Shown here: positions 23,391-35,123 of the stretch, in pieces
How positions within the stretch are numbered: the first letter of the stretch is position 1
Layout: each line of letters begins with the position of its first letter
Assembly (NCBI GenBank): GCA_015680685.1
Contig: MNCI01033409.1
Coordinates: 695,396-759,395 of the forward strand
Origin: Gnetum montanum
Taxonomy: Eukaryota; Streptophyta; Gnetopsida; Gnetales; Gnetaceae
Direction: 5' to 3'
DNA length: 64,000 bases
Notes under the pieces: generated by a model
What the model saw: the letters and a program-made list of their open reading frames with translations, nothing else
Database searches by the model: none
Told to the model about the DNA's origin: nothing
Position numbers and translations under genes: made by a program

Positions 23391-23870
23391 GTTTTGTAGA
23401 ACTACTAGCAAGGCAAGGATGGCAAGAAAGATCTTCCAAATTCATCCATCATACCAATGTTGGTGAAGCAAATTTCCCTACTCAAGAATTTGCTAAATTA
23501 AATAGCCAATATAAAAGAATTTTTAATTGGCTTATGGATCATCTAGTCAGAGTATCCCACTCTTCTTATACATATAATATTAAAGCTTTCCCTACTCTCC
23601 ATGCACCTTTTGAACAAAACAATAGTTACTATAGACCCATAACTCTCCTTGACATCCATAATTGTTATATCTATGAACCTAATAAATATCAGCCTTCCAT
23701 TGATGTTAATCATTGGAATAATTAACCTCGATGAGTTTTTAATACTCCATATCATATTTTTGAAATATCCTTTGATCCATGGATTATGCCCTATGATCCT
23801 TTCTATAGATGGTGGTAAAAATTTGGTCATTTCCCACATCTATATTTCTCCTTATATCCTTTCTTAAGGC
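23391..23870 (+). pseudogene. Unrecognised ORF after caulimovirid pol
   Basis: Directly after the pol stop, coding-like sequence continues in the same orientation. One frame from 23534 runs 63 codons to TAA at 23723-23725. It carries on beyond, through two closely spaced stops and one more, to about 23870, with a Trp/Pro/Tyr-rich segment (FDPWIMPYDPFYRWW at 23769-23813). The amino-acid composition is protein-like and stops look like point mutations. I do not know the family. It may be a caulimovirid ORF downstream of pol, in the place CaMV keeps its transactivator, or the tail of a host-derived segment. Confidence 0.4.
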
Positions 23871-24304
23871 TTACTCAAGAATCTAGAGTAGATTTTTTAT
23901 TCTATAGTAATTTGATAGTAAGGACAAGACATGCTCAAGTGTTTGGTGACTTTCCTACTCACTAGCTCACCACCACCATTTTGATGAAGATTGCATGTAG
24001 GCTAGGTAGAATATTAAGAATGCAAATAAGAGTCAAAGACAGAGTTTAGTTAAGGCATATAAATTCTTGATTAGAACCAAGAAAAAGAAATTTATCAAGG
24101 AAAAATAGTAATATTTTGCTTACAAAATTAAAAAAGAATATAGATACTTTTGACAATGTTTTTGTTGTAAAGCCTCTTCATCATTTATTTTTCTTTTCAA
24201 GATATTTGCTTATTTTATAATAAGCTATTTATAGGATAAGATGATAATTCTACTACTATTGTACAAGCACCTATCCAATTTATTCTTGAGGAAGTCATAG
24301 ATAG
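23871..24304 (+). pseudogene. LINE piece 1 (endonuclease end and linker)
   Basis: The frame beginning near 23880 encodes a RVDFLFYS..LI motif typical of the last part of a LINE endonuclease, followed by basic linker sequence with stops and a frameshift. The final 60 bases encode IQFILEEVI, which continues as EKLASTKA.. across the insertion into 33364. The left boundary with caulimovirid sequence is approximate. Confidence 0.55.
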
Positions 24305-25070
24305 TTATGAGTCATCTATGTGATTGCATCGACATGTACGCAGTGACATAGTGTTTGTTTTTGTCTATAAATGTGCATGCATTTGCTGCATTTATAACAT
24401 TTGATCATTAGTTGCTAGTCAAACTTTTGCATTTTTGTCTTTCGAGAGTTAAAATATTTTCTAAGTTCCTGCAGTAGGAGTGAGAAGTGTATAGATCTTT
24501 ATTCAAGCACTAATGTACCTGAGTAGCTCAATGTGAACGGCAATAAAAATGAGCTTTTTTCATAAACCTTGTAGCACTTGAACTTAGCTTAATGATTGCT
24601 TCATGAAATCTACTTTAATGAATTTAATTAATTAATTAATTAATAGGGATTGATTAACACACATAAGTATGAACACTTTGAGCATACATTAATGCCTGGT
24701 AATCCTAGTAGTGCCTAATGCTTAGTAACCCAGTAATGTTGCAACATGTTCAGGATGTGTACAGAAAGTGAGAATGGATGCTTATATTAGGATTAGTTAA
24801 TTGTTAGATTAATTAAACATTCAATTACTTTACTTTTAGCACTTAGGTAAATTAATGAAAAATATAAAATGATGAAAATCATATGCCTTAGTTACACTTA
24901 ACCATATCTTTACACTTCACAAGTGAAATTGACAAGACAATCACGTTCATTAGACTCATTGCCTAGACCCAGTGTACTTAGAGAGCTAAAGTCTATGAAA
25001 TTCAATCAAATTGCTTAGTGAACACTAGTGATTCGTATGGTTGGGCATAGGGACTACTCGTTGCTCATCA
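24305..25070 (+). repeat. 5' LTR of element 2
   Basis: It aligns with the 3' LTR 32564-33358. The first bases are TTATGAG (expected TGATGAG) and the end is GCTCATCA. The U3 carries GCATCGA/TCGATGC-type words; a TCTATAAATG TATA region lies near 24366; a run of ATTAATTAATTAATTA is at about 24627. The dispersed LTR block follows. Confidence 0.85.
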
Positions 25071-25071
25071 T

Positions 25072-25090
25072 TGGTGCTGTTGCTGAGGAC
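25072..25090 (+). other. Primer-binding site of element 2
   Basis: TGGTGCTGTTGCTGAGGAC lies one base after the LTR. It is the tRNA-Asp site with only transitions (four C/T or G/A, plus the last base), in the same position as in element 1. Confidence 0.8.
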
Positions 25091-25159
25091 TTTAGTTAGC
25101 TACGTGTGCTACCTAGGAGTTAGTGAAATTGTATAATGATGTTGTAACGAACTTGAAAG

Positions 25160-27980
25160 TTGACATCATTAAGAAAAATAATAATAACAACAAGAGCACA
25201 CTATTTTTATTTTGATCTAATATGGCTGTTTCTCACAGGGGAGATTCTTTGCCACCATACAAAGGCAGTTCCAATTAGCAAAGGCATGAAGGATCAAAAC
25301 TACTTGTGCCCTAATAATGCAAAGTGGCCTATCCTCATCTAGATGAGTATGTTCCAGACTTCACCTTTATCTTGCACCAGGATGAACAAATCTGATGGAG
25401 GAACATGGAGGAAAACATTGTGTTGTTGCCCAATTGATTAGATCCTATAATGTTGCTTCACACTCTCATGAAATTGGGCATCACAGGGCTCAATGCAGAG
25501 TATGTTGTATAAGACCATGACTATCAAGATTATCATCCCATTGAGGCACATTGAAAGAAAGATCAACAACAAGAGGTTCACTATGAGGTGTCAAAGGAAA
25601 AATAGTTCACAAACCCCTTATTCCTACTAGCTCTTGGGGGTTATCAAAACACTGAGTCTCCTCCTCCCTTCTTTGATGAAGGGGACCCTAACCAGAATGT
25701 ACAATCCACTATAAACAATCTTGGTTCAGGGAAGAACAGGTCCCATGATCATGAGGGTTCCAAAGAAGGGAGTCAAGGTAGGAACTTGGAAAAGCACTAC
25801 AATAAAGATAAACATGGTGATCATGGCCATGACCAAAAAGAGGGAGTAGCAAGAATCATTCTGGTGCTAGCCCTCCTTTCTCTTCGCCTTCTTTGCCCTC
25901 ATCTTCTTCCTCCTCTAGCTCCAACCAAAGCCATAAAGGATGAGAGCATGATGGAGGTGATCAACGAGATAGAGATGATCGCAAGGCTCATCGAAATAGT
26001 AGAGACCAGAGACATGGGAAATTAAGGAAGGCCCACCACTGTGAACAAAGGGATGGTAGGGATCATCATAAGAATCAATGCCATCACAAGGGCTATGACT
26101 ATGATGAGCCTTTACTTGTAACAAGAAACATGCTGAACATTGTAGAGGTTCTGAGAACTCCAACAAGGCATGTGAAAGACAGTAGAATCAAATGATTGGA
26201 TATGAACAATATCCTCAAGTTCAAAGGGGGATACAATTCTAATCCATAAAATCATCTCCAAGCCTTTTACAATACTTGTGCCATGTAGAACATTGAAAAC
26301 GAATGGAAAAAATTAAAGATTTTCCCTAGGACACTCATTAAGGAGGCTAAAAGATGGTACTGATTCTTAGAACTAGAATTAATTAGACGATGGAGTACGA
26401 TGCTTGAACTCTTCAATGATAAGTATTGAATGTACTCTTGAGTGTCTAATCTAAGGAAGCAAATCCAAGGGTGGAGATAATGAACACATGAATTCTTGGA
26501 TGTGTCCATGGGTAGATATTACCCTCTGTTGCATAAATGCCTAGGCCATGGCTTTTCTCAAAGGAAGCAGCTCCACCATATCATAGATAGGCTTAGAACA
26601 AAAACAACGAGAACTCTTGGGGTCTATGCCAAAGGGAGACTTTTAGACTTAAGAGTCCATTAGATCTAAAGGTTGATTAAGCTAGTGGCCAAATAAGAAG
26701 AAGAGTTGAGAAAAAGGAAAAGTGCAAGAATATAATCAAGACCCTTTCATCTACAAAAGGGAGGTCTGGTTTTGTGACAATGAGGAGGAGACACCACTTG
26801 ATGAAGTGATGCAATGTAAGACCTTACAGATACAAAAATATATTTTTGAAATATTGACCAAAGTAGATAAAATGTAGGATTCTTTAGACAATAAGTTCTA
26901 AATTGCTTTTAGAATTGCTAAAGAGTCTAAAGAGTAAGGTAGTGATTATGATCAAAAGAGAATGAAAGAAGCTAAATGTGCCCATCAAAGGGGTAAGGGC
27001 AAAGTTGTTACCATTGAAGAGGTTGAAAATTCTAAGATAAATGGTGATGGTGGGTGTTATATTTGCCACTATGTGCATCCTAAGAGATGTTGCCCCATTG
27101 TGTCACACTTGTAGTAGTTTTGGGTGTACGCGCTAAATCCTAGATTGGCAAGAAGGTAAGCACTAAGGAGGTTGCCTTATCCTCAAGGCAACTACAAGCA
27201 ATTCCACCAACAACAAGCTTATTATTCAAGTGGAGCTCCACCTCAACCTCATGAAAAATACCAGTAGTGGTAGCATCCACAGTCATGGGGGATGCCACCA
27301 CCAAGGTAGCAGTACCCTTACCAGTAGCTAGATCCATATGGGTACTATGTTTAACAACCAATTTTTCCATGTGACTCTTCCACTCACACATCTTTCCAAC
27401 ACCACTACTATCCTTCTGAGTATTACAAAGCTTAATCTCCAAGAGGGGAATCCCCATTTCCATGTTACCTTCCTCATCCTTTTGCACATGTACCTCCACC
27501 CTCAACTCAATTGCCACCAACTCCATCCATGCAGGGCAAAATTCTAGCTTAGCTGCAGAAAAGAAACACCACAAGGGTTGTTAACTTACAACTAGCCCCC
27601 TAGCTAAGTGGTTTGAAGAACAAGCCCTGGAAAAGACCTTTCTTTAGAACCAATAGTCCTTCTAAGCCCTCATAGAAATTTTTGGCTAATGACCCTGCTT
27701 CTTCTTCATCCTCTACAATACCATTCGAGATCCCTTCAAACCAAACACCTTCTAAGGTCCACATTGTAATGTTGATCCATGTCGTTACTGATTGGATAAA
27801 AGCTAGCCATCTTTTGAGGAAAAGATATGATCTTGGAAGTCCCCTCATTTGCTTACAAATCATTGAGAATGAACCATGCAAGGCTCTTTTGGACTTAGGT
27901 TTTGGTGTAAATTTGATGTCCCATAAAATGTATAAGGCTTGGAACCTACCTCCTCTCAAGAAGAGAAACATTTATCTTGA
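25160..27980 (+). pseudogene. gag and protease start of element 2
   Basis: The order matches element 1. PDFTFILHQDEQ is at about 25354-25389, then a charged hinge (25700-26050), the capsid-like core (26220-26650) and the zinc knuckle C-x2-C-x3-H-x3-C-C at about 27057-27097. A Pro/Gln/Tyr-rich tail (27170-27600) follows, then CKALLDLGFGVNLMSHKMYKAW with the protease DLG (27879-27945). Protease breaks off after about 27980 and untranslated sequence follows. Frameshifts and many TAG stops are present. DLGSG reads DLGFG. Confidence 0.82.
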
Positions 27981-27985
27981 GTAGT

Positions 27986-29460
27986 TCCTTTTTAAATGAA
28001 ACTTTTAATGAACTTGTGACCTTGGTAGTTTCAAAACTTCAAAAGGATTAAATGGATAGACAAGTGTGTGACTTCAAGGGGATTTGACGCTCTTTTTACT
28101 TGCCTACCCTCTTGGGTGCATGAATGTAAAACTCAAAAAATAAAATAAAATAATGGAAATTCAAAGTACATCCCTTAGATGAAATAACAGGCTACAAGCA
28201 CTAGTTATGGGATGCTACCCATGCTTGAAGGTCCCCTCTAGCTAAGGTTCATCTCACTTCTTGCTTCTCTTTTCTTCTCTTTTAGGAATGGTGATTGATC
28301 TGTGGGGATGCTCTTGTGCCTTGAGGGGGTGGACTAGTCTTAGAGTGTTAATGTGAAGTCATTAAAAGTAGTTGGTTTTGGTTTAGACTAAGGATGGATG
28401 TTATCAAGTCATAATAACCACAAAAATCCATAATGGACGTCATGTGATCACGATATGGGATTCCATTCTACACTCTACCTCATCCACCTATGCTTTCCAT
28501 ATCTTACCTCACTACCTCTTTTCATGTTTTTTTAATGTCTTAGTTTGATGCATCAAAGTTCTTAGATAGTTTTTTTGTGATTTGGTTCTTAACTAACCAT
28601 AACCATTAATCACCCATGGTGTCCACAGACTCCTTGGTTTGAGGACATGCAAGGGCATCAAGGGCATGAGCCTGCTATGGGAAGGATCAACTTACATACC
28701 CCTTGGTTTAGCTAGTTAAGTCCCTCATCCCTTAGGCATTTTTGCATTCAAATCTTTTGTGCTTCACATCAGTTATGTCTAGCTGTGTGCTCCTTCATAG
28801 CATTTCTTCATCAATCTCCCAATTAAAATCTCCTTTTCTATCAAATATCTAGCCGTCTTCATGCATTTCATCATGTTCTAGGCTTCTTGGGCTTCCTTTG
28901 GACTTCAATTTTGTGTCAAAAATCCTTGTTTATCCCTTATTTTAAAGTTAAAAATTCTATATTTCGGCTGCATTGATAGGATCGCATTGATCCAAGGCAA
29001 AAATTCTATAAATAGCGCCCAACACTTAGCAAATTTTTGTCATTTGCTCTTAAATGAGGAAGGAGTTTTTGCAATTTTCAGAGCCTAAAACATTCCAAAG
29101 CCCATATCTTTCAAACCGCTTGTCCAATTAACCTCATTTTTCATTCCTACAACTATTGGAGGTAAGCTCTATGTCGTGGGGGTTACAAACCTTAGGTTTT
29201 TGATGAATTTTTTTTGAATATTTTATAACTCCCACAAGGTTTAACTAATAAAATAATATTAAAAGCACTAATTTAAGAGAGTTAAACCTTTCCAACGAAC
29301 TCTGATACACATTAAAATAAAATAATAATAAAATAATATTAAAATAATCAAACCTTCCATGATCACAACTTAGCCAAGTGTAACTAACCCAAAGAGATAA
29401 GGTTCTCAAATGTTATAAAGTTGCACACCATATGCTAATCCTTGATCATGTTGTGATTAC
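27986..29460 (+). other. Untranslated block of element 2
   Basis: This carries the same 3' landmarks as elements 1 and 4 (ACAAGCACTAGTTATGG near 28194, GCATCAAGGGCATGAGCCTG near 28652). It also has GC-poor sequence and a TCTATAAATAG word at 29008 that could be a TATA box for the following ORF. There is no coding sequence I can support. Confidence 0.6.
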
Positions 29461-29462
29461 AA

Positions 29463-32345
29463 ATGACACCAAAACCTAAGCATTTGTAGGAAGGAGGACT
29501 ATCCCAACCAAGGAACAAGTGGTCCGAAATTGGAAGTAGCCAATAAGAACAACCCTAGGAGTAGGCAACTGAGATCCATGCAACAGGATCTCTTTGAGAG
29601 GAGCCCAAAGTGGAATTTATCCATATGATTCCCTAAGCTGAAATAGAGCAATCCCATTGGGATGAGGCACTAGGACCAAGGTCCAACCTTGAGGTCATTT
29701 TGACTGAGGCCTACCTTAGTCAAATCTAGTCCAGGAATATCTAATGTTTAGTTCTCCAAGAATTGAACTTTGATACCTTCTTAGACTTTATCTTAGAAGA
29801 TGTTAGAACACAACTGTAGAGCTTTCCCATGTGGCCAATCATCACTTCTAGTGGCGAGTGGTACATGGGAAAGACTTATCTCTTATAGAATAACAAGTAG
29901 CCTAACACCACTATGAAGATCAAGAACATTAGTATATCCTACTTGGTAGAGGCCATCTCTTAGGCCCTTGATTTGCCTAAAACTAGGACTATGGCAAAGA
30001 TCTCAACACAAGTGGACCCAAAGGCCAAAAAGGAGTGGATCCAATAGTGCTATGAAGTGGACCACAAGGAGTATAGTGCATGCACAATAACAAAACATGC
30101 TTATTTCAAGATCGTAACCTACCACCTCAATCCGATGATGAGGATAAGCAATGTGATAGGTTTTTTTGCCCATGTGTGTGTCACTCTAAGTGAAAAATTC
30201 CTCATTAACCTTTGATAGCTGATCTATCTTGAGATAGAGAAGTGGTTCAAGGAAAATGAGCATGGGAGGAAGGCACCTCCCTTCTTGTGCCTCATCATAG
30301 AACTATGAAAAAGGGGAGGAATAGCCCATTATTCTAATGATACACTTAGATGTGCTCCTATTGCCTCTTGTGAAGAAATGATGAAAGATAAGGTCCTTAT
30401 CATAATGAAAGAGGAGAAGCAACCAATACCACCACCCACTCGTGAAACAATGCTAGAGGCTCATGCTGCCATGGACTACATGTAGAAGCTCCATGAGAAA
30501 CTCTTGTAGCAGTAGCAAGTAGGTTTGAGTGATGATTTGTTTATCTATTAACTAGCCCTTAGTCATTTGAATGAGGTAACTTGTACTATAAGCTAGTTGG
30601 AGGACACAATGCTAATGTTCTCTACCCAAAGAATGTAGGTGCCTACACACTTGAATCCTAGTACTCAGGACATAACAGTGTTCATTCCTAGATAGTAGCA
30701 ATTTTCATAAATATTTGGAAATGCTGCTACCTTCTTGATGCACTTGGAGAAAGGTGATGGGATAATTATTTTGGTGATGCAACACAAAGGGCAGGAAATG
30801 ATGATCGAGGTGGTGATTGAAAAAGTGTGAATATCCCTTACTGTTCCTGTGGCATCTGTGCTGGATAGTGCTACACTTAGAGATGTGTAGACATCTGCAA
30901 GAGTGCTAGTTGAAAGATTTAGCTTAGCCTAGCACAAGGAGTTGCTAGAATAATTGGTGGAAACTCAACAACTAATTCTGGAGGTCTTTGTCCTTTCAGA
31001 TGATATCACTGCTATCTAGTCAATGTTGTTGAAGGCATAGGGCATGTACCTTATTTCCAATGCCCAACTTGGGCAATAATAGAGAAAAACCATCACTTGG
31101 TTGTTGAAGTTGCAGAGTTAAGAGTTTGCCTCTCTGATCTCATTGTACTTAGAGCCAAGCTATAACTAGGGATGAAGCTTTTTAGTAACTTCAGTTCAAA
31201 CTTCCAAAGGTTGAGTATGTTAAGGAGTCGACAATCTTTGATCAGTCCTTAGTAGGTGCCACTATTTACAACATTTAGAAGGACTTTTTAGAGGTTCACC
31301 AGGAGAATGTCATTCTGACCAAGTACAATCATCACCTACATAATGTTGAGTGCTAGAAAGAGTAAATGGGTGAATACATGAGATAACAGTAGGAGTAGCT
31401 TGTGAAAGAGACCATGGATCTAAGGAAATTGGTAGCTAAAAATTGTAATCTCTCGATGAAGGAGGTTCATCCCCTTTGCCAAAAATTTGTAATCAAGATC
31501 GCCACCTAGAAGAATGAGGCCCTCAATTTGAAAGGGTTAAAAACTAGTACAGGGACCAGGTCAACTTGCAGAAGGAAATTAATGAAAAATACATCCAACT
31601 GGTGAAGGCAAAAATGAATGAGGCCTTCTAGTAGCTTCAAAAAGGAGGTGATGTATGGAAACCCATCTTTGATGGACTAAATGAATACAAAAAAGTAGAA
31701 ATCTACCTTAAGGAGCTGTAGATCAAGAAGATGATAGAATAAATGGAGCTCACCAAGCTCAAATATGCAAGCTTGGTAATTTTTATTGCTAGAAGGCCAA
31801 GCTTAGAATTGGAGAAGCAGGTATTTAGCTCATACTTGTTGTACGAGCTTGAGTTCTAGCATTACAAGGAGATCAAGGAAAAGCTAGAAATGAAAAATGC
31901 TGAACTCGATGTTCTCATAGGGTGCTTCATTGATTAGAGATCAACTGTTGAGAACCTAGCCCACAACATGAATGACTACTAGGAGCTGCAAAACACTATC
32001 AAGGTATTCGATGTGGAACAAAAATAATTTGTAGTTTGGTTTGTCAATGTAAAGGAGTTTTTTTCTACAATGCCCTATTCCTAGGATATTCTTGCATTAG
32101 CCCACATTGGTAATGCTATATGGGTCATGTATGATCCTTGGAGTAAGGAGGAGAAGATTAAAGCATTGCTATATGCTTTCCATCTTTCACCAGTAGTTGT
32201 TGCGGTAGCTGGACAACCACAACCACAATGTTAACCATAATAGCCATGTGTACTAGAGGCAAGAGAAGGTCCTTCGACATCTCAAGAACTTCTACTACCT
32301 TAGACTGTTTGATTTTCTTCCTCGTCTTCATGTTTCCAAAGGAGT
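29463..32345 (+). pseudogene. Unrecognised ~950-codon ORF of element 2 (env-like position)
   Basis: From ATG 29463 a long coding-like stretch extends to about 32345. The same frame applies at 29463-31130 and again from about 31560. Between these the coding frame is shifted by one, so at least two frameshifts offset each other. In-frame stops are mostly TAG, the outcome of CAG or TGG mutation. The N-terminal third has mixed hydrophobic segments (for example around 30105-30230). The middle and C-terminal parts are rich in Glu, Lys, Gln and Leu and look like coiled coil (31220-31980). A Ser/Pro/Gln-rich tail ends it. I recognise no domain. Athila-type elements keep an env-like ORF here; no signal peptide or membrane span is obvious, so a captured host or structural gene is equally possible. 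Confidence 0.55.
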
Positions 32346-32563
32346 TAAATTGTTAGTTTTTTTCATGATGTTCAATATTGTTGTCATGAATACCAATTTT
32401 TGTAAATATTGTAAATTCATATCCTTGGGCACTTAGCATTTTTTTAAGTTAGTTTGTATGTTAGGTAGTTAGTTAATAATCCCATACCTTCCCAAAAGTT
32501 TGTAAGAAACTTATCTCTCCTTTTGTTCACTTGAGGATGAGTTTTCATTCAGTCGTGAGGGTA

Positions 32564-33358
32564 TGATGAGTCATTGATGCAATCTCGTCGATGCATGATT
32601 TGCTACGTCGACACATACACATCGATGCAGTGTCTATTTTCACCTATAAATGTGTGCGCATTTGCCACATTTATAGCATCCAATCTTTAGTTGGTAGCTA
32701 AACTCTTGCATTTTTGTCTTCCAAGAGTTTGAATATTTTCTAAGTGCCAACAGTAGAAGTGAAAAGTGTATGGATTTTTATTTAGGCATTGATGTACCTG
32801 AGCACCTCGATGTGAACGATACTAAAGATTAGCTTTTTTCATAAACCTTACAACACTTGGACTTAGCTTAAACTTCATGCATTTAATATTCATGCAATTT
32901 ACTTTAATGCATTTAATTAATTAATTAATATCAATTGATTAGTGCACATAAGTACGATCGCTTCAAGCATATGCTAACACTTGGTAATCCTAGTAGCGCC
33001 TAACACATGGTAACCTAGTAGCATTGCAATGTGTTTAGGATTTGTACGAAAAGTGGTAATGGATGCTTATGTTAGGATTATTTAGTTATTAGATTAATTA
33101 AACATTTAATTACTTTACTTTTAGCACTTAGACAAATTAATAAAAAATATAAAATGATAAAAATCATATGCTTTAGTTACACTTAACTATACCTTTACAC
33201 TTCATAAGTGAAACTGAGAAGACAATGATCATGTCCTTTAGATTCACTACCTAGACCTAGTGTACTTAGAGAGCTAAAGTTTATGGAATTCAATTGGATT
33301 TCTTAGTGAATGCTAGTGATTTGTATGGTTGGCCATAGGGACTACTTGCTGCTCATCA
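32564..33358 (+). repeat. 3' LTR of element 2
   Basis: TGATGAGTC..GCTCATCA, 795 bp. The U3 has a cluster of TCGATGCA/TGCATCGA words (32590-32632), TATA-like CTATAAATG at about 32643, and AAATAAAA-type signals further on. It is preceded by GTCGTGAGGGTA, the polypurine tract also found (inverted) beside the LTR at 36897. Confidence 0.88.
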
Positions 33359-33959
33359 GATGGTATTGAAAAGCTAGCATCTACCAAAGCTGTAGATTCA
33401 AATGGTCTATATGTAGAATTATTAAACTGGACAGGATCTGCTATTCATGGAGAAATTTGGTATAAATTAAATTCAACAATGGAGTAAAGATTAAATCAGC
33501 ATTAGAAAACTAGTAGAGCTATATTGCTATGTAAAAAGGTAGATAAACATAATTTGAACAATTATGAAATGATAGTTGTGAGTAATGTTTTTGATAGCTT
33601 GTTGGACACTCTATTAGAAAAGAGAATTAGTACTTGGGGGCTGAATGTAACCAAGTCAAGACAAGATGTCAAGCAAGTTCCAAACAAAATTACTCTACTA
33701 TTGATGTCAAGCAAGACACTATATGGAGTTTGCAAAAATGTGTAATAATAAAGTTTTTATTTGTTTTATTAATTTTGCAAACACATATGATTTAGTGATC
33801 CATACAAAACTATGGTTTCATTTGCATAAAATTGACCTCCCTTTAGATTTGATTGCAACAACTCAAAGATTGTATGAGGAAGTGAGTATGGAAATTATAG
33901 ATAGAAATTTAGAGAAAAAATTTTATTTCTCGAGAAAAATTGGAGTTAAGCAATGTTAT
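33359..33959 (+). pseudogene. LINE piece 2 (RT fingers and palm)
   Basis: After the element 2 LTR the frame shows SIEKLASTKAVDSNGLYVELL, then LCKKVDKHNLNNYE (33527-33568) and LLEKRISTW (33613-33639). The RT palm follows as VFICFINFANTYDLV (33750-33794) and the LYEEVSMEI and IGVKQC stretches just before the solo LTR. This order (K.D..N..NY, F.DF..A.D, LYE, GVKQG) is diagnostic of non-LTR RTs. FVDF..AFD reads FINFANTYD, so the first catalytic Asp is changed. Confidence 0.85.
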
Positions 33960-34923
33960 TGATGAGTGGTGAGGTACCCCTACACTCAACCATACGAAAC
34001 GAGCGTAGCACGCGTGATCCAATTGAACTCTGTAGACTAAATGCCTACATGCCCCATGGAACACTTGGGGTTAATCATTTGTTGTCTTCCCAGACTTACT
34101 TGTGTTTATCACGGTGTATGGTTAAGTAAGTCCGAGGTATATGATTTTTATAGCTTTTAAATGTTTTTCTCCTATGCTATTGAGGTGAAGGGTTGAGAAA
34201 CTAGCTAACTCTAACTAAGGACTAAGTCTAATTAACTAGCGTCAGCATCCATTCCCACTTACTGTACATACCCTAAACTATGCAACTGTGGCTACCAAAC
34301 GCTAATCGTTACTGGGATTACCACATGTAACGCACGTGCTCAAAGTGGTCATACTGAGGCACTTAACTAGCCTAAACGTAATGAGCAGCCGATTTCTTGA
34401 CTAGCCGTACACATTCGTAAATGCTCATAATCAAGTCGTACTCATTTTGCATTCTAGGAGTTGAGGGTGAGAGAAACTAATTGCGATGAGCAGCCGATTC
34501 CTTGATTAGTCGTACACATTCATCAATGCTCGTAATCAAGTCGTACTCATGCTGCGTTAATGCAGGTAATAAATAACAGGTAGGAAATAAGATGTAATAA
34601 ATCCTATTCCATGCACTGCAAGGTTTATCCACAAAGCTCATCTTTATTGCCGTACGCAACTTGTGTTAGGTATAAAGTTGCTCGAATAAAGATCTATTCA
34701 CTTGGGGACTCCTACTGCGGGTACATGGAAAATATTCTATCTTTGGAGTGATCAATCTACCAGAGTTTCCCTACTTTAAGCCTAGGATGGGAAATAAGGG
34801 GAGTGTCGCCTCTTATTTATAGATTTGGCAGCGGACCGTGATATCGCGTACTCGATATTGCAAGGGATGACGCGATATCGCATGGGATGCGATATTGCAG
34901 CTCATGCGAATCTCGTCTCATCA
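33960..34923 (-). repeat. Solo LTR (minus strand) with perfect GTTAT duplication
   Basis: This is a 964-bp LTR of the element 1 subfamily, inverted: TGATGAGTGG on the left, CTCATCA on the right. GTTAT at 33955-33959 is repeated at 34924-34928. There is no internal sequence, so it arose by LTR-LTR recombination. The U3 (34820-34905) carries GATATCGCG/GCGATATCGC palindromes, and TATTTATAG at about 34815 is its TATA region read on the minus strand. Within it, a GAGCAGCCGATT..TACTCAT unit of about 100 bp is duplicated (34382-34450 and 34478-34550). Removing it rejoins the LINE RT frame. Confidence 0.93.
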
Positions 34924-35123
34924 GTTATCCATTTTCTCCAACTCTCTTTGGTATCTTTAGTAATGAAATGTAGGACTAGTTATGTAATATGTAAGATAGT
35001 CATGTTATCAAAATTGGATTTCAAGAAGTGAATCTTCTTTTATATGTAAATAATGCTACCTTGATTTCCACTACTGTAGAAGGTATGCAAAATATGTTGA
35101 AAATTTTAGAAAATTATTATTTT
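34924..35123 (+). pseudogene. LINE piece 3 (RT active site)
   Basis: The piece begins with the duplicated GTTAT and continues the RT with SPTLFGIF (34935-34958). The active-site box reads LYVNNATLIS (35041-35070) where live elements have YADDA. Both Asp codons became AAT by G-to-A change, so this copy is catalytically dead. It ends at the minus-strand LTR at 35124. Confidence 0.85.

Larger units (their letters stand above)
12290..23870 (+). mobile_element. Endogenous caulimovirid (plant pararetrovirus), decayed and split
   Basis: An old integrated copy of a Caulimoviridae genome lies on the plus strand, in the order movement-like region, Gln-rich and coat/zinc-knuckle region, aspartic protease, reverse transcriptase, RNase H, then an extra ORF. 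The block 15918-22400 is a later Ty3 insertion and not part of it. Stops and frameshifts break every module. There is no integrase and no LTR, as expected for this family. The arrangement suits the florendovirus, petuvirus or gymnosperm-endogenous groups, but I cannot place it without a tree. The left edge is uncertain; the right edge meets LINE sequence near 23870. Confidence 0.85.
24305..33358 (+). mobile_element. Ty3 element 2 with an extra 3' ORF
   Basis: This LTR retrotransposon of about 9 kb is flanked by GATAG (24300-24304) and GATGG (33359-33363). Parts are 5' LTR 24305-25070, primer site 25072-25090, gag 25160-27130, gag tail and protease start 27140-27985, an untranslated block 27986-29460, an unrecognised ORF 29463-32345, a polypurine-like GTCGTGAGGGTA (32552-32563) and 3' LTR 32564-33358. 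RT, RNase H and integrase are missing. It has many more stops than element 1 and is older. Confidence 0.88.
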
